Assembly (NCBI GenBank): GCA_022393335.1
Contig: JAJEKB010021035.1
Coordinates: 19,620 to 83,619, forward strand
Direction: 5' to 3'
DNA: 64,000 bases
From: Macrotrachela quadricornifera
Lineage: Eukaryota; Rotifera; Eurotatoria; Philodinida; Philodinidae
The notes beneath the pieces are model-generated. The model was not told where the DNA came from, did not search any database, and saw nothing but the letters and a program-made list of their open reading frames with translations. Below are positions 1-12,700 of the stretch, piece by piece (the stretch's first letter is position 1; every line of letters begins with the position of its first letter). The translations under genes were made by a program, and so were the position numbers.

Positions 1-845
1 TATTTTCCAAATATTTTTACAATGATATTCAATCATTTTGTGGAACGTAAGAAAGTTTCTAAATAAATGATAATCTTAATAATAATCTTTTCAAACGAAA
101 CCATTACATTTCTTAGATTAGAAATCATCTTCTATTACAGAATAAGCTTTTAGTTCTGTTCAATAGAAGGCTTTTCTATCAAAGATATTCTAGTTGAAAA
201 ATAAAATTTTCAGACATAAAATAAAACGAAAAATAATGATTATTCAGGAGTACGAGTCAACCTCGAGCAGTTGATTCAAATTATTGTTTGAGAAAATAAC
301 AAATAAGAATGTTTAAAAATTCATCGAGAAAAATGAAACTAAGAAGCAGAATTATATAATTATTAGTTTTAGAGATAAAAATATTTTCTAATATTTTATT
401 AAACTATTTTTCTTTTCAACGAGACTAATTTATCCTTCTTAAAGAACTATAATCTATTTTCATTTGTCTTATTATCTTCAATCAAAAAGTCTACATTTTA
501 TCGTTCGAAAATCAGAGATATAAATTATTAACAAATATTGAAGGAGATTGATGATATTTTATACATCTGATTTCATTTGAAATAAGTTCTAAAAGGCTAT
601 CTTATTAAAAGAGCAATCTAACTTATGTATAAATATGTTAACATGGTTCATTGGTTCAAGTAAGTAGAGTTCTAATCTGACGTCTTATGTTCTAGTCTCA
701 CTGGTCGCACAATCTAAATGTATATATAAAAATTAAATAAATCTTATAGACGATACCTCGTGCAAGAGATGATCATGATGCGACGATGACGACAACCTAG
801 ATCAAATCTGCGAGGATGGAATCAGATTTTTTTTCCAAAAAAAAA

Positions 846-1008
846 TAAACGCGTTTGGACGCGTTCAAGAAAAGAAACGCGTTTGAACGCATCTGAGATG
901 CATTCTGTAAACGCGTCAGGACGCGTCAAACGTTTCAGTTCTGACGCGTTCACTGCGTTTATTGTATACGTTTTAAACGCGGTTCGGATGCGTTTACAAA
1001 CGCGTTTA
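846..1008. repeat. ACGCGT-rich element, probable small palindromic MITE
   Basis: About ten degenerate copies of AACGCGTT/ACGCG(T) lie within 163 bp, in DNA where CpG is otherwise rare. It begins with TAAACGCGTTTG (846-857) and ends with the inverse, CAAACGCGTTTA (997-1008). Because the motif is self-complementary, both strands can fold. Both flanks are A-rich, so no target duplication can be called. No transposase or credible protein is encoded. The compact form and inverted ends suggest a non-autonomous transposon. Confidence 0.5.
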
Positions 1009-2337
1009 ATCCCAAAAATTTTTCACATGGGTTGTAGAGCAAACTTTCTCTTACAAAACCTATTACGTCTCGATACTCCATTATATACCCATTTTGAGAT
1101 ATGATAATCTCACTAAAAACTTGTTGTTAGAAAGTTGCAGTTTTCAAAATAATATGTTTCATCGTCTGTAATAGTTTAACGAATCTCAATCGAAACACTT
1201 GAAATAGATCATATTGTAGAGAATTGAAAGACGCATCTTTTAAAAAAAGTTTGTCTTATAAACAACGAGAAACAAGTGAAATATTGACAAAATACTGTGA
1301 CCGCCATTTATTCTGGACCACGTAATATCTCATTGAATTTATCTTTTTCTCTTGTATGTATCATACACACTTTCTCTCTCTCTATATATATACGCATGTG
1401 TGTCGATATATGCTCTCTTGCTCTTTGTTTTTGTTTTTCTTATGTTTGATTTATATCTCTCTAACTTTATAGTTACAAGTGCTTTTTTTAATAAAATTGA
1501 ACTCACATTCAGTCAAACTTACAGTTAAAAAATAAGACGTAATTCCTTGCAGAAAGAACAAGTAAAAAGTGCATATCCGATTCTGATGTAACAAAAAAAA
1601 TGCAGCTACTATCTAATTCAAAACTTAATAAGCAATTCTGAAAAAGTAAAATTTCAAAAGGATAAAAACTTTCGAATAAAAATGATAATAAATAAATCTC
1701 TAAATGAAATAATCAATTACTCATTTATCTTGTTACTGGTTCTGGCGCTGCATAGCATAGAACTGATTCCTGGTATCAGTCATCTTTTTTCCTTTCCACA
1801 TCTGTTCATCTATACTGGAGATTAAATCAGAACAACATTTCAGCTTAAATAAAAATTTTTTTTTGCTTGAGATGAAGAACAAGAAAAACAGTTCGTTTTA
1901 GACTTTAGATAAAAATTACAAAGAATTGAAATGATTTGTACAAATTGATTTAGTTCTATCAAAAAAGATTTTACAAAAAATAATCCAGAGAATAGAAAAT
2001 TATGATAATTCTAATATCAATTCATATAAACAACTCACAAATAAAATGATAAACAGTAATAAATATTTCTTCGAAATAAAACTGAAGATATTTATTCAAC
2101 AACAATCTAACAAAAAAAAGGGATTTTAAATCTTATACAAAAATTTAAAATTTCTCTCAATCTGTTTTTGTTTTTTGTTAAACTTACTTAAATCTTGTAA
2201 CATATGTGTTAGCTTCAGAATATTTATGCTCAAAAATCAGAAATTTGCTCGGAACTACGTAAGAGAAAGACACATTAACTAACATCAAATGAGCATTGTC
2301 ATCTGTTATAAATTTTATGATTTACCTCATTACAAAC

Positions 2338-2347
2338 TATATAAATA
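2338..2347 (+). promoter_or_regulatory. candidate TATA box of the LDLa/EGF receptor gene
   Basis: TATATAAATA lies about 50 bp upstream of the first ATG (2392) of a very long single-exon gene. The spacing allows only a short leader. In DNA this AT-rich such matches also occur by chance. Confidence 0.3.
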
Positions 2348-2391
2348 CTTGACATTTTTTTTTATTCTTCATTGTATTACAAATACAAAAA

Positions 2392-5300
2392 ATGTTTCTT
2401 ATGAAATATTTCTTAAATATCATTTTCTTACATTTGGTTATTGGTATACCTCAAATCAATCTTTATTACACAGATTGGATAAATGAAAGTGATAATGCAT
2501 TACAACACAATTGTTTGCGTATTCTTTTCAAGAAAGAATCCAGACTGGAAAATAATGAAATAATGTCTTATTGTATGAGTGAATTACCATCGAAATATAA
2601 TGTTGAAAGTAATGATTATTTTCCAAAATATACATTTGATGAACTTGCAAAACAAAATATAACAAGTCAACAATTATATGATTGGTCAGCACCAATTAAT
2701 ATTATTGAACGTTATCAATTTTATTTAAATCAATTAACAACAAAAAATGATTTATCATTAGGAAAAGAATTTTTTTATAATTGTACATTACCAAGATTTG
2801 GTTCGATATGTCAATATGAATTATATTATTATGATCATCATCATTCATCTTTACTTGATATCATTCAAAATTTCTATCGTAATAATAAATATGATCCAAT
2901 TAATTTAACTTGTTATACTCATTTAAAATGTAATCGTGGTCCTTATCCATCATGTTTAGATTGGAGTGAAATTTGTGATGGAAAAATCGATTGTCTTGAT
3001 GGTGCATTTGATGAAGAACATTGTTGGCAACTTGAAATAAATCAATGTAAAGATAATGAATATCGTTGTAATAATGGACAATGTATACCACAATCTTTTT
3101 ATAATGATGTAATTAATCACTGTGTTGATTATTCTGATGAACCAATAACTCCTATGCTTGGTCGGCAAACATGCACACCAAATAATGCACCGGTATTTCT
3201 ATGTGAAGATATCTCGTGTCCATCTATATATTTTACAAGTTCTTGTGTGGCAAAACGTAAAGTCTTACTAAAAGAAATAATGTATTCGGCTAAAGATAGT
3301 TCAGCATCCGAAAATTGTTGGTCAGCATTCTTATGTCTTCTCAATTTCACAGATTCAGAATATTCATTTTGTGATAAATCTTGTGAATACAATACATGCA
3401 TAAAGATCATTCAAAATAATTGTACTGATATGCTGTTCTTTCCAAATGTTCCAGTCTTATTTTCAAATATATATTTTGCATACAGAAAAAGTGACTTACA
3501 ATATGGAAGCAATTTTTCTACTGAATCACTTTATATATGCTATGATAAATCTCATTATGATCAAGCTTTTGTTAATACCTCAAAGTTATTCTTCAATAAT
3601 AGAACGTGTATTCATTCTAAACAATTTTTATCTCCAACAACTCTCTTCTGGTCTAATGGAAAAATTCTATCGACATCAATTATAAATGAATTGTATACAT
3701 TACTTGAGAAGTATCATCTAACTTTTAATTATACTCATGCTATTTGTAACAGACCATATATGTACCAATGTATTAATTCACTTAAATGTATATCAATACA
3801 TCGTCTGATGGATACTATTAATGACTGTCTTTATATGGATGATGAAGATATTACATCAATTAATACTCCTGTTCGAATGGAATATTACGAAAAGACACAT
3901 TTTAAATGTCAAACAACTGGAAAATATATTCATCAATCACTCGTTAATAATCACATATGTGACTGTAGAGATAAAGAAACTTTATGGTGTGAAGATGAAC
4001 ATACAATGATTACTCATCTTAAAAAGAATATAATATTTCAACAAATTTGTGATGGGTTTATTGATCTATTACCAATAATAATTATAGGACAAAATGAAAC
4101 AGATGAAACTGAATGTGAACAATGGAAATGTGATAATATTTATACACATTGTAATAATGTATGGAATTGTCCCAATGGTGAAGATGAAAGTGATTGTGGT
4201 TCATATTCAATATTAAATTGTTCTTCAAAACATCATTTATGCATTTCATTGGATATAAAGCAACTGATATGTCTACCTATTGAGAAAGTAAATGATGGCA
4301 AGATTAATTGTCTTGGTGCAACTGATGAACCAGCACTATGTGGAAAAAAGATTCAATCATTACCAAATGAGAAAATAGGTGTTCCACCTCTTTATTGTAT
4401 GAATCAAAACTCTCAGTCATGTATAGGTCCGTCCAATTTTTGTGATGGAAAGAATGATTGTGAAAATGGAGATGATGAACGATTTTGTACAGTAAACGGA
4501 ACATCGATAAATAATGGAATTGGTACATCGAACAATTATGACATGAATCCTGACTGGAAAAAATTTTTATGTAGCTATAACGTACCTAACAGAATATGGA
4601 AAATAATACCTTTTAAACTTGGTGGAATGATCGATGAACTCGAAAATGAAGTGAAAAATATAAAAAATAAAAATATATTTTTCGATTTGTCTATAATTAA
4701 AAAATCTTATCAACATCAATCACGTTGTCATCGTGGTATTGATTTACGTATTTGGTTAAATAATAAAAATAATTTAACAAAAAATATATGTTTTTGTCCA
4801 TCTAGTTATTATGGTTCAATATGTCAATATCAAAATCAACGAATTAGTCTTACTATTAAATTTCAAGCATTAGCAGATTCTTGGTCAACATTATTTGCAA
4901 TAGTTATTTCACTTATTGATGATAGTAATGAAAGAATTATTCATTCATATGAACAAATAACATTTTTACCGATGCAATCTTGTCAAACTCATTATAGTAT
5001 GTATTTACTTTATTCAACTCGACCAAAAGATCCAAAAAAAAATTATTCAATACATATTGATTTTTATGAAAAATTCACATTAAATTATCGAGGAAGTGTA
5101 TTATTATCAGATATATTTCCATTTTTACCAGTTCATCGTTTATCATTAATTGTTAATATTCCACGAACTGATGATAAAACTCAAAAATGTTCAAATAAAC
5201 TATGTATTCATGGTAAATGTATGAGATATTCAAATACTCCACAAAATATAACTTTTTGTCAATGTAATTCAGGATGGTTTGGACGATATTGTAATATTCA

Positions 5301-7179
5301 ACATAATTGTACATGTGCACCTCCTTCATTATGTATTGGTATATCATCTAATAATCAATCTATATGTATTTGTCCAATAAATAAATTTGGTTTACGATGT
5401 CTTCTTACTGATACAATATGTCAAAGTAATAATTCATTATGTCAAAATGGTGGTCAATGTATTGCTACTCTTAATTATATGATATCTAATGAAGATTTTA
5501 TATGTTTTTGTCCAATAGGATTTACTGGTGATCGATGTGAAATAACTGATAATAAAATCATTTTATCATTTGGAAAAGATATTTCTGTACCAGAACAAAT
5601 GTATATTCATTTTATTGAAATTATAAATAGTCTATTACCCATAGAATATACTAAGAGAGAAACTACGTTTAAAGAAATTCCTATTCAAAATGATTCAGTT
5701 ATTATTTATTGGTCACGACCATTTCATCTTGTTTTTATTGAATTTTTTGATAAGATTTATTATTTGACTATTGTTCAAAATATTTACAAACAATCAATAA
5801 CAATTACTAAAATGATAAATCAATCAAATTATTGTCCACATATAAGTGTATTATTTAATGAAAGTTTTATTCAATGGCATCTTATTCATCGTATTAAATA
5901 TTATCATTTACCATGTCAAAATTCTTCATTGAATCTTTCTTGTTTTTATGATGTTGATCTTTTTTGTTTATGTTATAATTTTCAACAAGAACAACGTTTA
6001 GCTAATTGTTTTAATTTTGATCATAATATGAAATTTGATTGTAAAGGACAAAGTGAATGTGAACATGAAGGTAAATGTTTTCAAGATAATCCAGATTGTC
6101 CACAAAAATCAATATGTATTTGTCCAAAATGTTATTATGGAAGACGATGTCAATTTAGTACAAATGGTTTTGCTTTATCACTTGATGCTATATTAGGTTA
6201 TCATATATTACCAAATATTAATATTATATATCAACCAATTATTGTACAAATAAGTATTGGATTAACTATTATATTTATTATAATAGGACTTATAAATGGT
6301 ATTATTGCTTTAATTACATTTAAAAATAAAACTGTACGTGAAGTTGGTTGTGGTCTTTACTTATGTGGTTCATCAATTACAACATTATTTATAATGATTT
6401 TATTTGGATTTAAATTTTGGATACTTATTCTTACACAAATGGGAAGAATAACAAATAAATCATTTTTATCTTTTCAATGTCGATCAATTGATTTTCTTCT
6501 TAGAATTTCTCTTTCAATAGTTCAATGGTTAAATGCATGTGTAGCCATTGAACGAGCAACGACCGCAATTAAAGGTACAAGTTTTAATAAGAAAAAAAGT
6601 AAACAAACAGCTAAATTTGCTATCTTGATTCTTTTCATTTTTATTATTGGAACTTTTATTCATGATCCCTTTTATCGACGTTTAATTATTGAAGAAAATA
6701 ATGATGATAATTATAATGAAAAACGAATATGGTGTATTGCTTCTTCTTATCCATCTAGTTTACAAATATGGAATTCTATTATACAAATATTTCATGTTAT
6801 TGCACCATTTATAAGTAATTTAATTTCATCTATCATTCTTATAATAAAAAAAACTCGTCAACAATTAAATGTTCATAATCAGAGAAATTACAAAGAAGTT
6901 TTAAAAACACAACTTCGACAACATAAACATTTAATTACTGCTCCTATTCTTCTTGTTATTCTTGTAATACCACATTTAATCATTGCTTTTGTATCAAAAT
7001 GTATGAAATCAACAAATGATGCATGGTTATTTCTTCTTGGTTATTTTATTTCATTTATTCCATCTATAATAACGTCTCTTATATTTATATTACCATCAAA
7101 ATTTTACAAAAAAGAACTTCGTAAGAGTGTTACTCAGTATCGAATTATGATACAACGACGTTTACATCTTATTTCATAA
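2392..7179 (+). CDS. LDLa/EGF-domain seven-transmembrane receptor (rhodopsin-like GPCR)
   Basis: Single-exon, 1595-aa surface receptor. A signal peptide (about 1-20) precedes a huge Cys-rich ectodomain. LDL-receptor class A modules lie near 174-212, 219-251, 452-486, 575-602, 613-646 and 668-699, several with the acidic DxxDE/DESDC calcium motif. EGF-like modules are near 933-967, 1010-1050 and 1223-1253 (the GWFGRYC and GFTGDRC endings are clear). A seven-helix bundle spans about 1280-1575. The third helix ends in AIER, a variant of the DRY switch. The tail is short and basic. The architecture resembles relaxin-receptor-like LDLa GPCRs, but without leucine-rich repeats. The ligand is unknown; extracellular ligand sensing is inferred. 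ATG 2392 is the first in-frame start and gives a good signal peptide; ATG 2401 is an alternative. AATAAA follows at 7185. A dead relative lies at 33886-34047. Confidence 0.93.
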   Translation: MFLMKYFLNIIFLHLVIGIPQINLYYTDWINESDNALQHNCLRILFKKESRLENNEIMSYCMSELPSKYNVESNDYFPKYTFDELAKQNITSQQLYDWSAPINIIERYQFYLNQLTTKNDLSLGKEFFYNCTLPRFGSICQYELYYYDHHHSSLLDIIQNFYRNNKYDPINLTCYTHLKCNRGPYPSCLDWSEICDGKIDCLDGAFDEEHCWQLEINQCKDNEYRCNNGQCIPQSFYNDVINHCVDYSDEPITPMLGRQTCTPNNAPVFLCEDISCPSIYFTSSCVAKRKVLLKEIMYSAKDSSASENCWSAFLCLLNFTDSEYSFCDKSCEYNTCIKIIQNNCTDMLFFPNVPVLFSNIYFAYRKSDLQYGSNFSTESLYICYDKSHYDQAFVNTSKLFFNNRTCIHSKQFLSPTTLFWSNGKILSTSIINELYTLLEKYHLTFNYTHAICNRPYMYQCINSLKCISIHRLMDTINDCLYMDDEDITSINTPVRMEYYEKTHFKCQTTGKYIHQSLVNNHICDCRDKETLWCEDEHTMITHLKKNIIFQQICDGFIDLLPIIIIGQNETDETECEQWKCDNIYTHCNNVWNCPNGEDESDCGSYSILNCSSKHHLCISLDIKQLICLPIEKVNDGKINCLGATDEPALCGKKIQSLPNEKIGVPPLYCMNQNSQSCIGPSNFCDGKNDCENGDDERFCTVNGTSINNGIGTSNNYDMNPDWKKFLCSYNVPNRIWKIIPFKLGGMIDELENEVKNIKNKNIFFDLSIIKKSYQHQSRCHRGIDLRIWLNNKNNLTKNICFCPSSYYGSICQYQNQRISLTIKFQALADSWSTLFAIVISLIDDSNERIIHSYEQITFLPMQSCQTHYSMYLLYSTRPKDPKKNYSIHIDFYEKFTLNYRGSVLLSDIFPFLPVHRLSLIVNIPRTDDKTQKCSNKLCIHGKCMRYSNTPQNITFCQCNSGWFGRYCNIQHNCTCAPPSLCIGISSNNQSICICPINKFGLRCLLTDTICQSNNSLCQNGGQCIATLNYMISNEDFICFCPIGFTGDRCEITDNKIILSFGKDISVPEQMYIHFIEIINSLLPIEYTKRETTFKEIPIQNDSVIIYWSRPFHLVFIEFFDKIYYLTIVQNIYKQSITITKMINQSNYCPHISVLFNESFIQWHLIHRIKYYHLPCQNSSLNLSCFYDVDLFCLCYNFQQEQRLANCFNFDHNMKFDCKGQSECEHEGKCFQDNPDCPQKSICICPKCYYGRRCQFSTNGFALSLDAILGYHILPNINIIYQPIIVQISIGLTIIFIIIGLINGIIALITFKNKTVREVGCGLYLCGSSITTLFIMILFGFKFWILILTQMGRITNKSFLSFQCRSIDFLLRISLSIVQWLNACVAIERATTAIKGTSFNKKKSKQTAKFAILILFIFIIGTFIHDPFYRRLIIEENNDDNYNEKRIWCIASSYPSSLQIWNSIIQIFHVIAPFISNLISSIILIIKKTRQQLNVHNQRNYKEVLKTQLRQHKHLITAPILLVILVIPHLIIAFVSKCMKSTNDAWLFLLGYFISFIPSIITSLIFILPSKFYKKELRKSVTQYRIMIQRRLHLIS

Positions 7180-8827
7180 AGGTAAATAAAATGAATTTCT
7201 TTTTTATTGTTACTGTTTATGAACAAAATATTCAATTTTCTGCGTCTTTTTCATTTATGTCTTGTATTTGTCGTGTTTCTTTATTATTGTTGTGATAAGC
7301 ATTGCAAATAAAAGCAGTTTTATACTAATAAAAAAAAATCGAAACATTTCGTTTTATAAAATTTTCTTTCTATTTCGTATTTATTGTTATGTTAACAATG
7401 AAAGATTACCAATTGGTACTATTTTACTAAATGATCAATATTCAAATTTGAAGTGAAGTTCTTTGATTAACATTATTCAAAAGTTCAGAATGGTACCTTG
7501 TGCTGATTATGGATTTTGTAGAGACCCGCTTTCATGTGACCTGAACAATACTATGTTTTGTCCTTATAATAGTGGCGAAAACTCTCTTTGATTCATTCTC
7601 ATACCTAAATTTCATATTCCTCAAAATTGAAGTATCTGGCTCGAGACAAGCCGACAGCTCCTAATATTTCAACTATATTAGTTTGACAATAAGAGTTTTC
7701 ATTTGACCCGAATATATGTCATTTTCTCAAGGGACAAACCCTTCCATTGCAAGTAGAAAAAAACAATGTTGATCAATATTAAAAGATTCAAATTAGTTAG
7801 AATTCATTTTTAGAAATATAATGACTAGTGTATGACCTATTAGTTTTAGAAAATAAAACCATTTTGTAAAAAACAACAAAGTTCATTGAAGAGAACACTG
7901 TTTGTAATACAACATTTAGATTTTTCTCGAAATTTATAAAAAAAATCATTCTAAGTTCATGTGTAAAACAACTGTTTTCGGTTTTGAATTTCGATTGAGT
8001 GTATTGAGGTTGATGTTCTGAGACCTCTCGGCCTTTCATTCAAGCTATATGACAAATTGTCAAAAAAAACATTGCAATGAAGTTAAACATCCATCTTTTA
8101 AAACTTTTATGCTTGTATATTTACAAGTCAGTCGTATGTTACTTCAGTTAATGTTACAATCTCAATTCAAACAATGTGCATTTAAGCTAACCTATTGAGG
8201 GGTGAAGTCAACAACTCATTAAAACTATTAGAGAATCAGATTTTAGTTAATTTGGTTAACAATTTATATGTAAATTTACAAGAAAATTTTTTATTTTTCT
8301 TTTTAACCATATTGATTATTTTTCGTGAAAACCTGTTTTTTTTCTAAAACCAAGATAATGCAATGACATTATCTGCTACTATAAACAGAAGTGAATGAAG
8401 ACGAGATTGGTCATTCAATTATCGACAATATTCCTGAGTACCAAGCAGCCAGTTTTCTTTTCTATTTTTTCTTTCATATCTTTGATTTTATTCGAATGAT
8501 TGCTTGATAATGGTTCACTAGCCATGAGTCACTCTTATATAATCAGTTGAATAAAGTCAAAGGTATTCTTTTTCTTCTTTGATGTGGTAGTCCTATTGAG
8601 AACAGTTGGCATACTCAACCAGAAAACCTAATTGGTGCAGTGGCAACAATATTCGTGTATGGGCACACGGCTGTCACTCCTACCGCCGGGGAAGGTTTTC
8701 TGGTCGCGCGCGCGCAAATATCTAACACATTTAGTGATTCATCAAGCAAAAATAAATATCCTTTTATTCAATGCAAATCATTTTTCATCACACACTCACA
8801 AACAAAGAAACATCATTGATTCCTTGT
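7180..8827. other. intergenic, no gene seen
   Basis: Only short spurious reading frames. A GC-rich island at about 8634-8715 ends in a GCGCGCGCGC run; it does not fold as a tRNA and its nature is unknown. The rest is AT-rich spacer between two convergent genes. Confidence 0.55.
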
Positions 8828-9758
8828 CTATTCAATTAAAAATTTTTGTACTCGAGCATTGGCCTTATCGACGACATAGAGATTTCCTTGTCGATCGAAC
8901 GCTAAACCAAACGGAAAATGTAATTGATTCGACTGTTCTCCAAAACCATTTCCACCAACAATGACACTTCCTTCTCTACGTCCTTTTGTCCATCGTATTA
9001 TTCGATTAGTACGTTCATCGGTCACATAAATAGTGCCCAACTGATCGACAACCACTCCTGCAGGATCACTCAATTGTGAAGGATTATTTTCTTTTGTATT
9101 TCCACCAGCTATAGCTATTCCTTCTTGTGCATTTTCTTCCCATTTCATCACACGATGATTTCCTGCATCTGACACGTACACCGAATGATCTCGATCAACA
9201 AATATGTAGCTGGGATAAAAGAATTGATTGAGACTATTTCCGTATCCATTTCCACCTGCAATCACTTTCTTTCACTCTCACCTATTCTATATCGTCCCAC
9301 TTCATGTTTTCTCCTATCAACGACATAGAGAAATCCATTTTCATCCATTGTCAAACCTATGCAATTGATGTTCGGAATAATTATTTCTCTACTCTTTCCA
9401 ACAACATTTCGATGAGGCCATCGAACTACTCTACTGTTTCCACTATCGCAGATAATGAGACTATCTCTCTCTTTGTCAACAGTGATACCATGTGGGAAGT
9501 TTAACTGATTAACTCCATTTCTTTTTCCATTTCCACCAGCAACCACTCGACCACTCGTAGCGCCACATTTCCATTCCATAATACGATGATTATTGCCATC
9601 AGCGATATAAATCGTTTCATCATCATCGACATACAAACTGTGTGGATAAGAGAGTTGATTGCTTCCATTGCCTTGTCCATTTCCTCCTGCCACAGTGTCA
9701 CCATTCTGTTTCCATGTTGCATTTGGATGAATATCAATCGAACTTTCACGTAGTGGTA
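8828..9758 (-). CDS. NHL-repeat beta-propeller protein, terminal exon, frameshifted
   Basis: On the minus strand this exon encodes six NHL repeats, enough for one complete six-bladed propeller. The signature is NQLxxPxGLxVDxxxxxYVxDxxNHRIxxW. Successive blades are joined by a linker with (V/I)AGGNGxGN. The exon starts after an acceptor (TTTTATTTTAG, ending at 9759), so an upstream exon is missing; I could not identify it. Three blades are read from 9758 to about 9266. The frame then shifts and three more follow to the stop at 8828. The break lies in the linker after RYRIGESERK, where one missing base accounts for the shift: with a base restored, the linker has the same ten residues as in the other blades. 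It is therefore a recent pseudogene or an assembly error. The family mediates protein or ligand binding; the partner is unknown. Confidence 0.8.
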
Positions 9759-12700
9759 CTAAAATAAAACAAAAAATGTCCACTATAAATTCATATTTAT
9801 AATATTGGAATGAGTTTCGAAATATGATTCATTTTCTTCATCTGAAGTAAACAATCGTCTGAAAAACTATTTCTTTGTTGACAATAAAAGTAATTGTTGT
9901 TAGATATTTTGTATGTCTTTAAAACTTTGGAAAAATTATTTATCTTCAAAATGAATATTTTATGTAGTCTTAGAATATTCATTTACTATTTCTTTCCAAA
10001 AAGATGCGATTCTTGTAATACTGACGTGAGTAACTAAAGTATCAACTGGTAACAATGTAAAATGCACAAATCATAAAAAGCAAGGTCTTTCGTATCGTTT
10101 TTTTACAAAGCCTTCCTATTAAGTTTACAGGATCTTCGTAATAATTCTAGCAGAGCCTTCATACCACTCTTACAGGATTATTGTAACGTAAAAGCATTTA
10201 TGCCACTCAAATCGCTGCAGTTTAGATAATTTATCGCGATTTTCATTACATGCGCATTTATTGTGATCTCTAGTCGGATGTTGCTGACAAGGTTTCATAT
10301 TGAAATTGATGATCTATTAAGATGATAACAAAGAAAGAAGTTCAAGAGCAGAACATAGATATAGACAAAGTTTTATCTTCTTTTAACTTTGTTTCATAAT
10401 AGCAACAAGTAGTAAAATGCAGACAATATGTAGGGAGAGAAAAGTGAGCGACAAAAAAAGTTTACATAGTGGAATTAGGAATACACTTAACAGATTTTCT
10501 TAGCTTTAAGCCAACAACTTCTATAGGAAATAGTCGTGTACAAAACTTGTAAAAACATTAAGAACTGGATGTAGCTAATGACTTAACAGATATTTGTACG
10601 TGTGAATATTCATAAGGAATGCTCTATTCTGTTTTTTTTGGTAGAATGTAATTCTTTCGTTCTGATCTTGAATGCAATGAGAACTTAATTACAGTAGTCC
10701 TATAAAGTTTTCGTTACGAGTTGATATACCCTCTAATTAGCAACTATTGTTATGCTCAATAAATAGTTAGAAATTACGACGAATGTATTTAGAACATCGA
10801 TGAAATTCTTCATGTACAGCAATTCAGAAAAAAAGTACATCTCAATGTATGATTTAACTATGTTTTTTCTTCTATTACAATACCAAAGATGTTTTACAAC
10901 TCAATCTGTTAAAAATGAACATGCAAACAGACATATTTCTATTTTTCATAAGAAAATGATTAAATGTTTTACAACTAATTAATATGCCTTCTTAAATATA
11001 ACAATGTTCAGTCATTTTCTTTAACATCTGAAAAATAAATTTTTCATGATAATTACTGGACGAGTAGCGATTATAAAGAAGCATTTACATTTTCATTTAA
11101 TAATTGACTTTACTCGTCTAACTTAATATTTTTTTATGTTAAAAAAGCAAATAAAGTCGAAAAGTGGAATAAAAAGGCTTCATAATGCCATCTTTTAATA
11201 TGCTGAAAATAATCAATTTGAATTTAATCGAAAGATAAAAATATCGTAACAGAGATGAGAGTACAAATCGAGAGGATAAGAAGATGTTTAGTTACATTCG
11301 CTATTATTTAGGATAATCCTCATGTTAAAATCTACTCTTCCGCATATAATCGATAGATTTGAGTGACTGGAAAATAGTACATCAATTGGAAAAAAAACCT
11401 TTCACATTTAAATCAAATTTCAAGTTTTTGGAAAGTAATTAATTGAGTAGTTAAGAATTGCTTCTCGTAACAATCTAACATCAACCTTTTGTTCTCTCTG
11501 GAAAAAGAAACTTTATGCGGTCCATCTAGAATTTCTATACTCATCAGAAACGAAAAACGATCAGTTAGATTCCTGTCATATTACTACTCGAGTATTAGAA
11601 TATTTTTATTGATACTTTTCTGATCTTTAATCTGTTCCTTTCCATTAAATAGCATAGATCATTCTTATCGGTCTCCAACATAGGCCGGATCAACTCACAA
11701 AAAAAAACTTACCGATCTCAAACTCTACATAAAATTAACAGTAATTCTATATGAGATAATGATTTTATTAATTTGAATGTTGCAAGAGCCTACACGAATG
11801 CAGGCAAGAACCTTAACCCCTGGAAAAATTGCTTTAATTGCTCCAAAACTATCTTTAAACTTGGCTCAGATCGGGTCACGAAAACAGTGACTCATGTGAG
11901 ACACTGTTTGTTACAGGAAAACTTTCCTCAGTGTCAATCGCCGTTTTGACCGAAATCATATCATTTTGTAGAATTTGACGAGCTGATTGTGGTAGTGTAC
12001 AGTGTTTTCTCATATGGAAACTTAAATTATAAAAATAGCCGGTATTATTTGTATAAAATCATAAAGCAACCATGGTTTCATTACATGCGATGTGTCCCGA
12101 ACGAAAATTGTGAGACTTTTAAAATTATCAAAATAGTACAGAAAATATACGTTGTCAATACTATCAAGGCATAAACACATTATTTGTATACTGTATTATA
12201 TATGAGATCTAATGGGAATGCTACTTTATGCTTCATATATGTGACTATAGTCAATCTTTAATTATTTTTGTATTAATTCCGTTTAACAGAGTAGGTCTTC
12301 GATCAGTTCTATAGAAGTATTATGTGAAACAAATAGTTCATCAGCATTGAATATGCCAAAATCATTCTTTATTACCAGGACGGCATATCAAACAACCTGC
12401 CAAATGAAATAAAAGCAGACTTCTATATTTCGACAAAATTTAGACACTAAATGTATCCTACTATCCTTCGTATCACGAAATGTAGACATTTCTTGTTGTA
12501 CAGTTTATAAAAAGACAATGTTTTACTGATAAGATCAATTGTGTTCTCTCTAGGTCTAAATCCCTTAAAACATTTTCTCCTGTAATTCTATGCGAACAAC
12601 ATCGACGATTTTTCTCATTTCCATCTATATCAGATAAAAGGCGTCGCATCACTGAAATTAGCTCGCTTAACTCTACAGAATGGCGACGAACAGTTAAGTA

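Larger units (their letters stand above)
1..2391. other. gene-free AT-rich stretch
   Basis: No convincing exon on either strand. It contains the ACGCGT-rich repeat at 846-1008 (listed separately) and a short pyrimidine/TA microsatellite at about 1370-1430 (CTCTCT, then TATATA). The last part is presumably the promoter and 5' leader of the receptor gene that starts at 2392. Confidence 0.6.

Noticed and set aside
8634..8715. GC-rich island as a tRNA or tRNA-derived SINE
   Set aside because: No cloverleaf and no proper A and B promoter boxes could be drawn.
9239..9264. 26-bp GT...AG segment that would bring the two NHL halves into one frame as a mini-intron
   Set aside because: Far shorter than any other intron here (48 bp minimum), and it would delete the conserved VIAG of the linker. 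A one-base frameshift fits the repeat pattern better.
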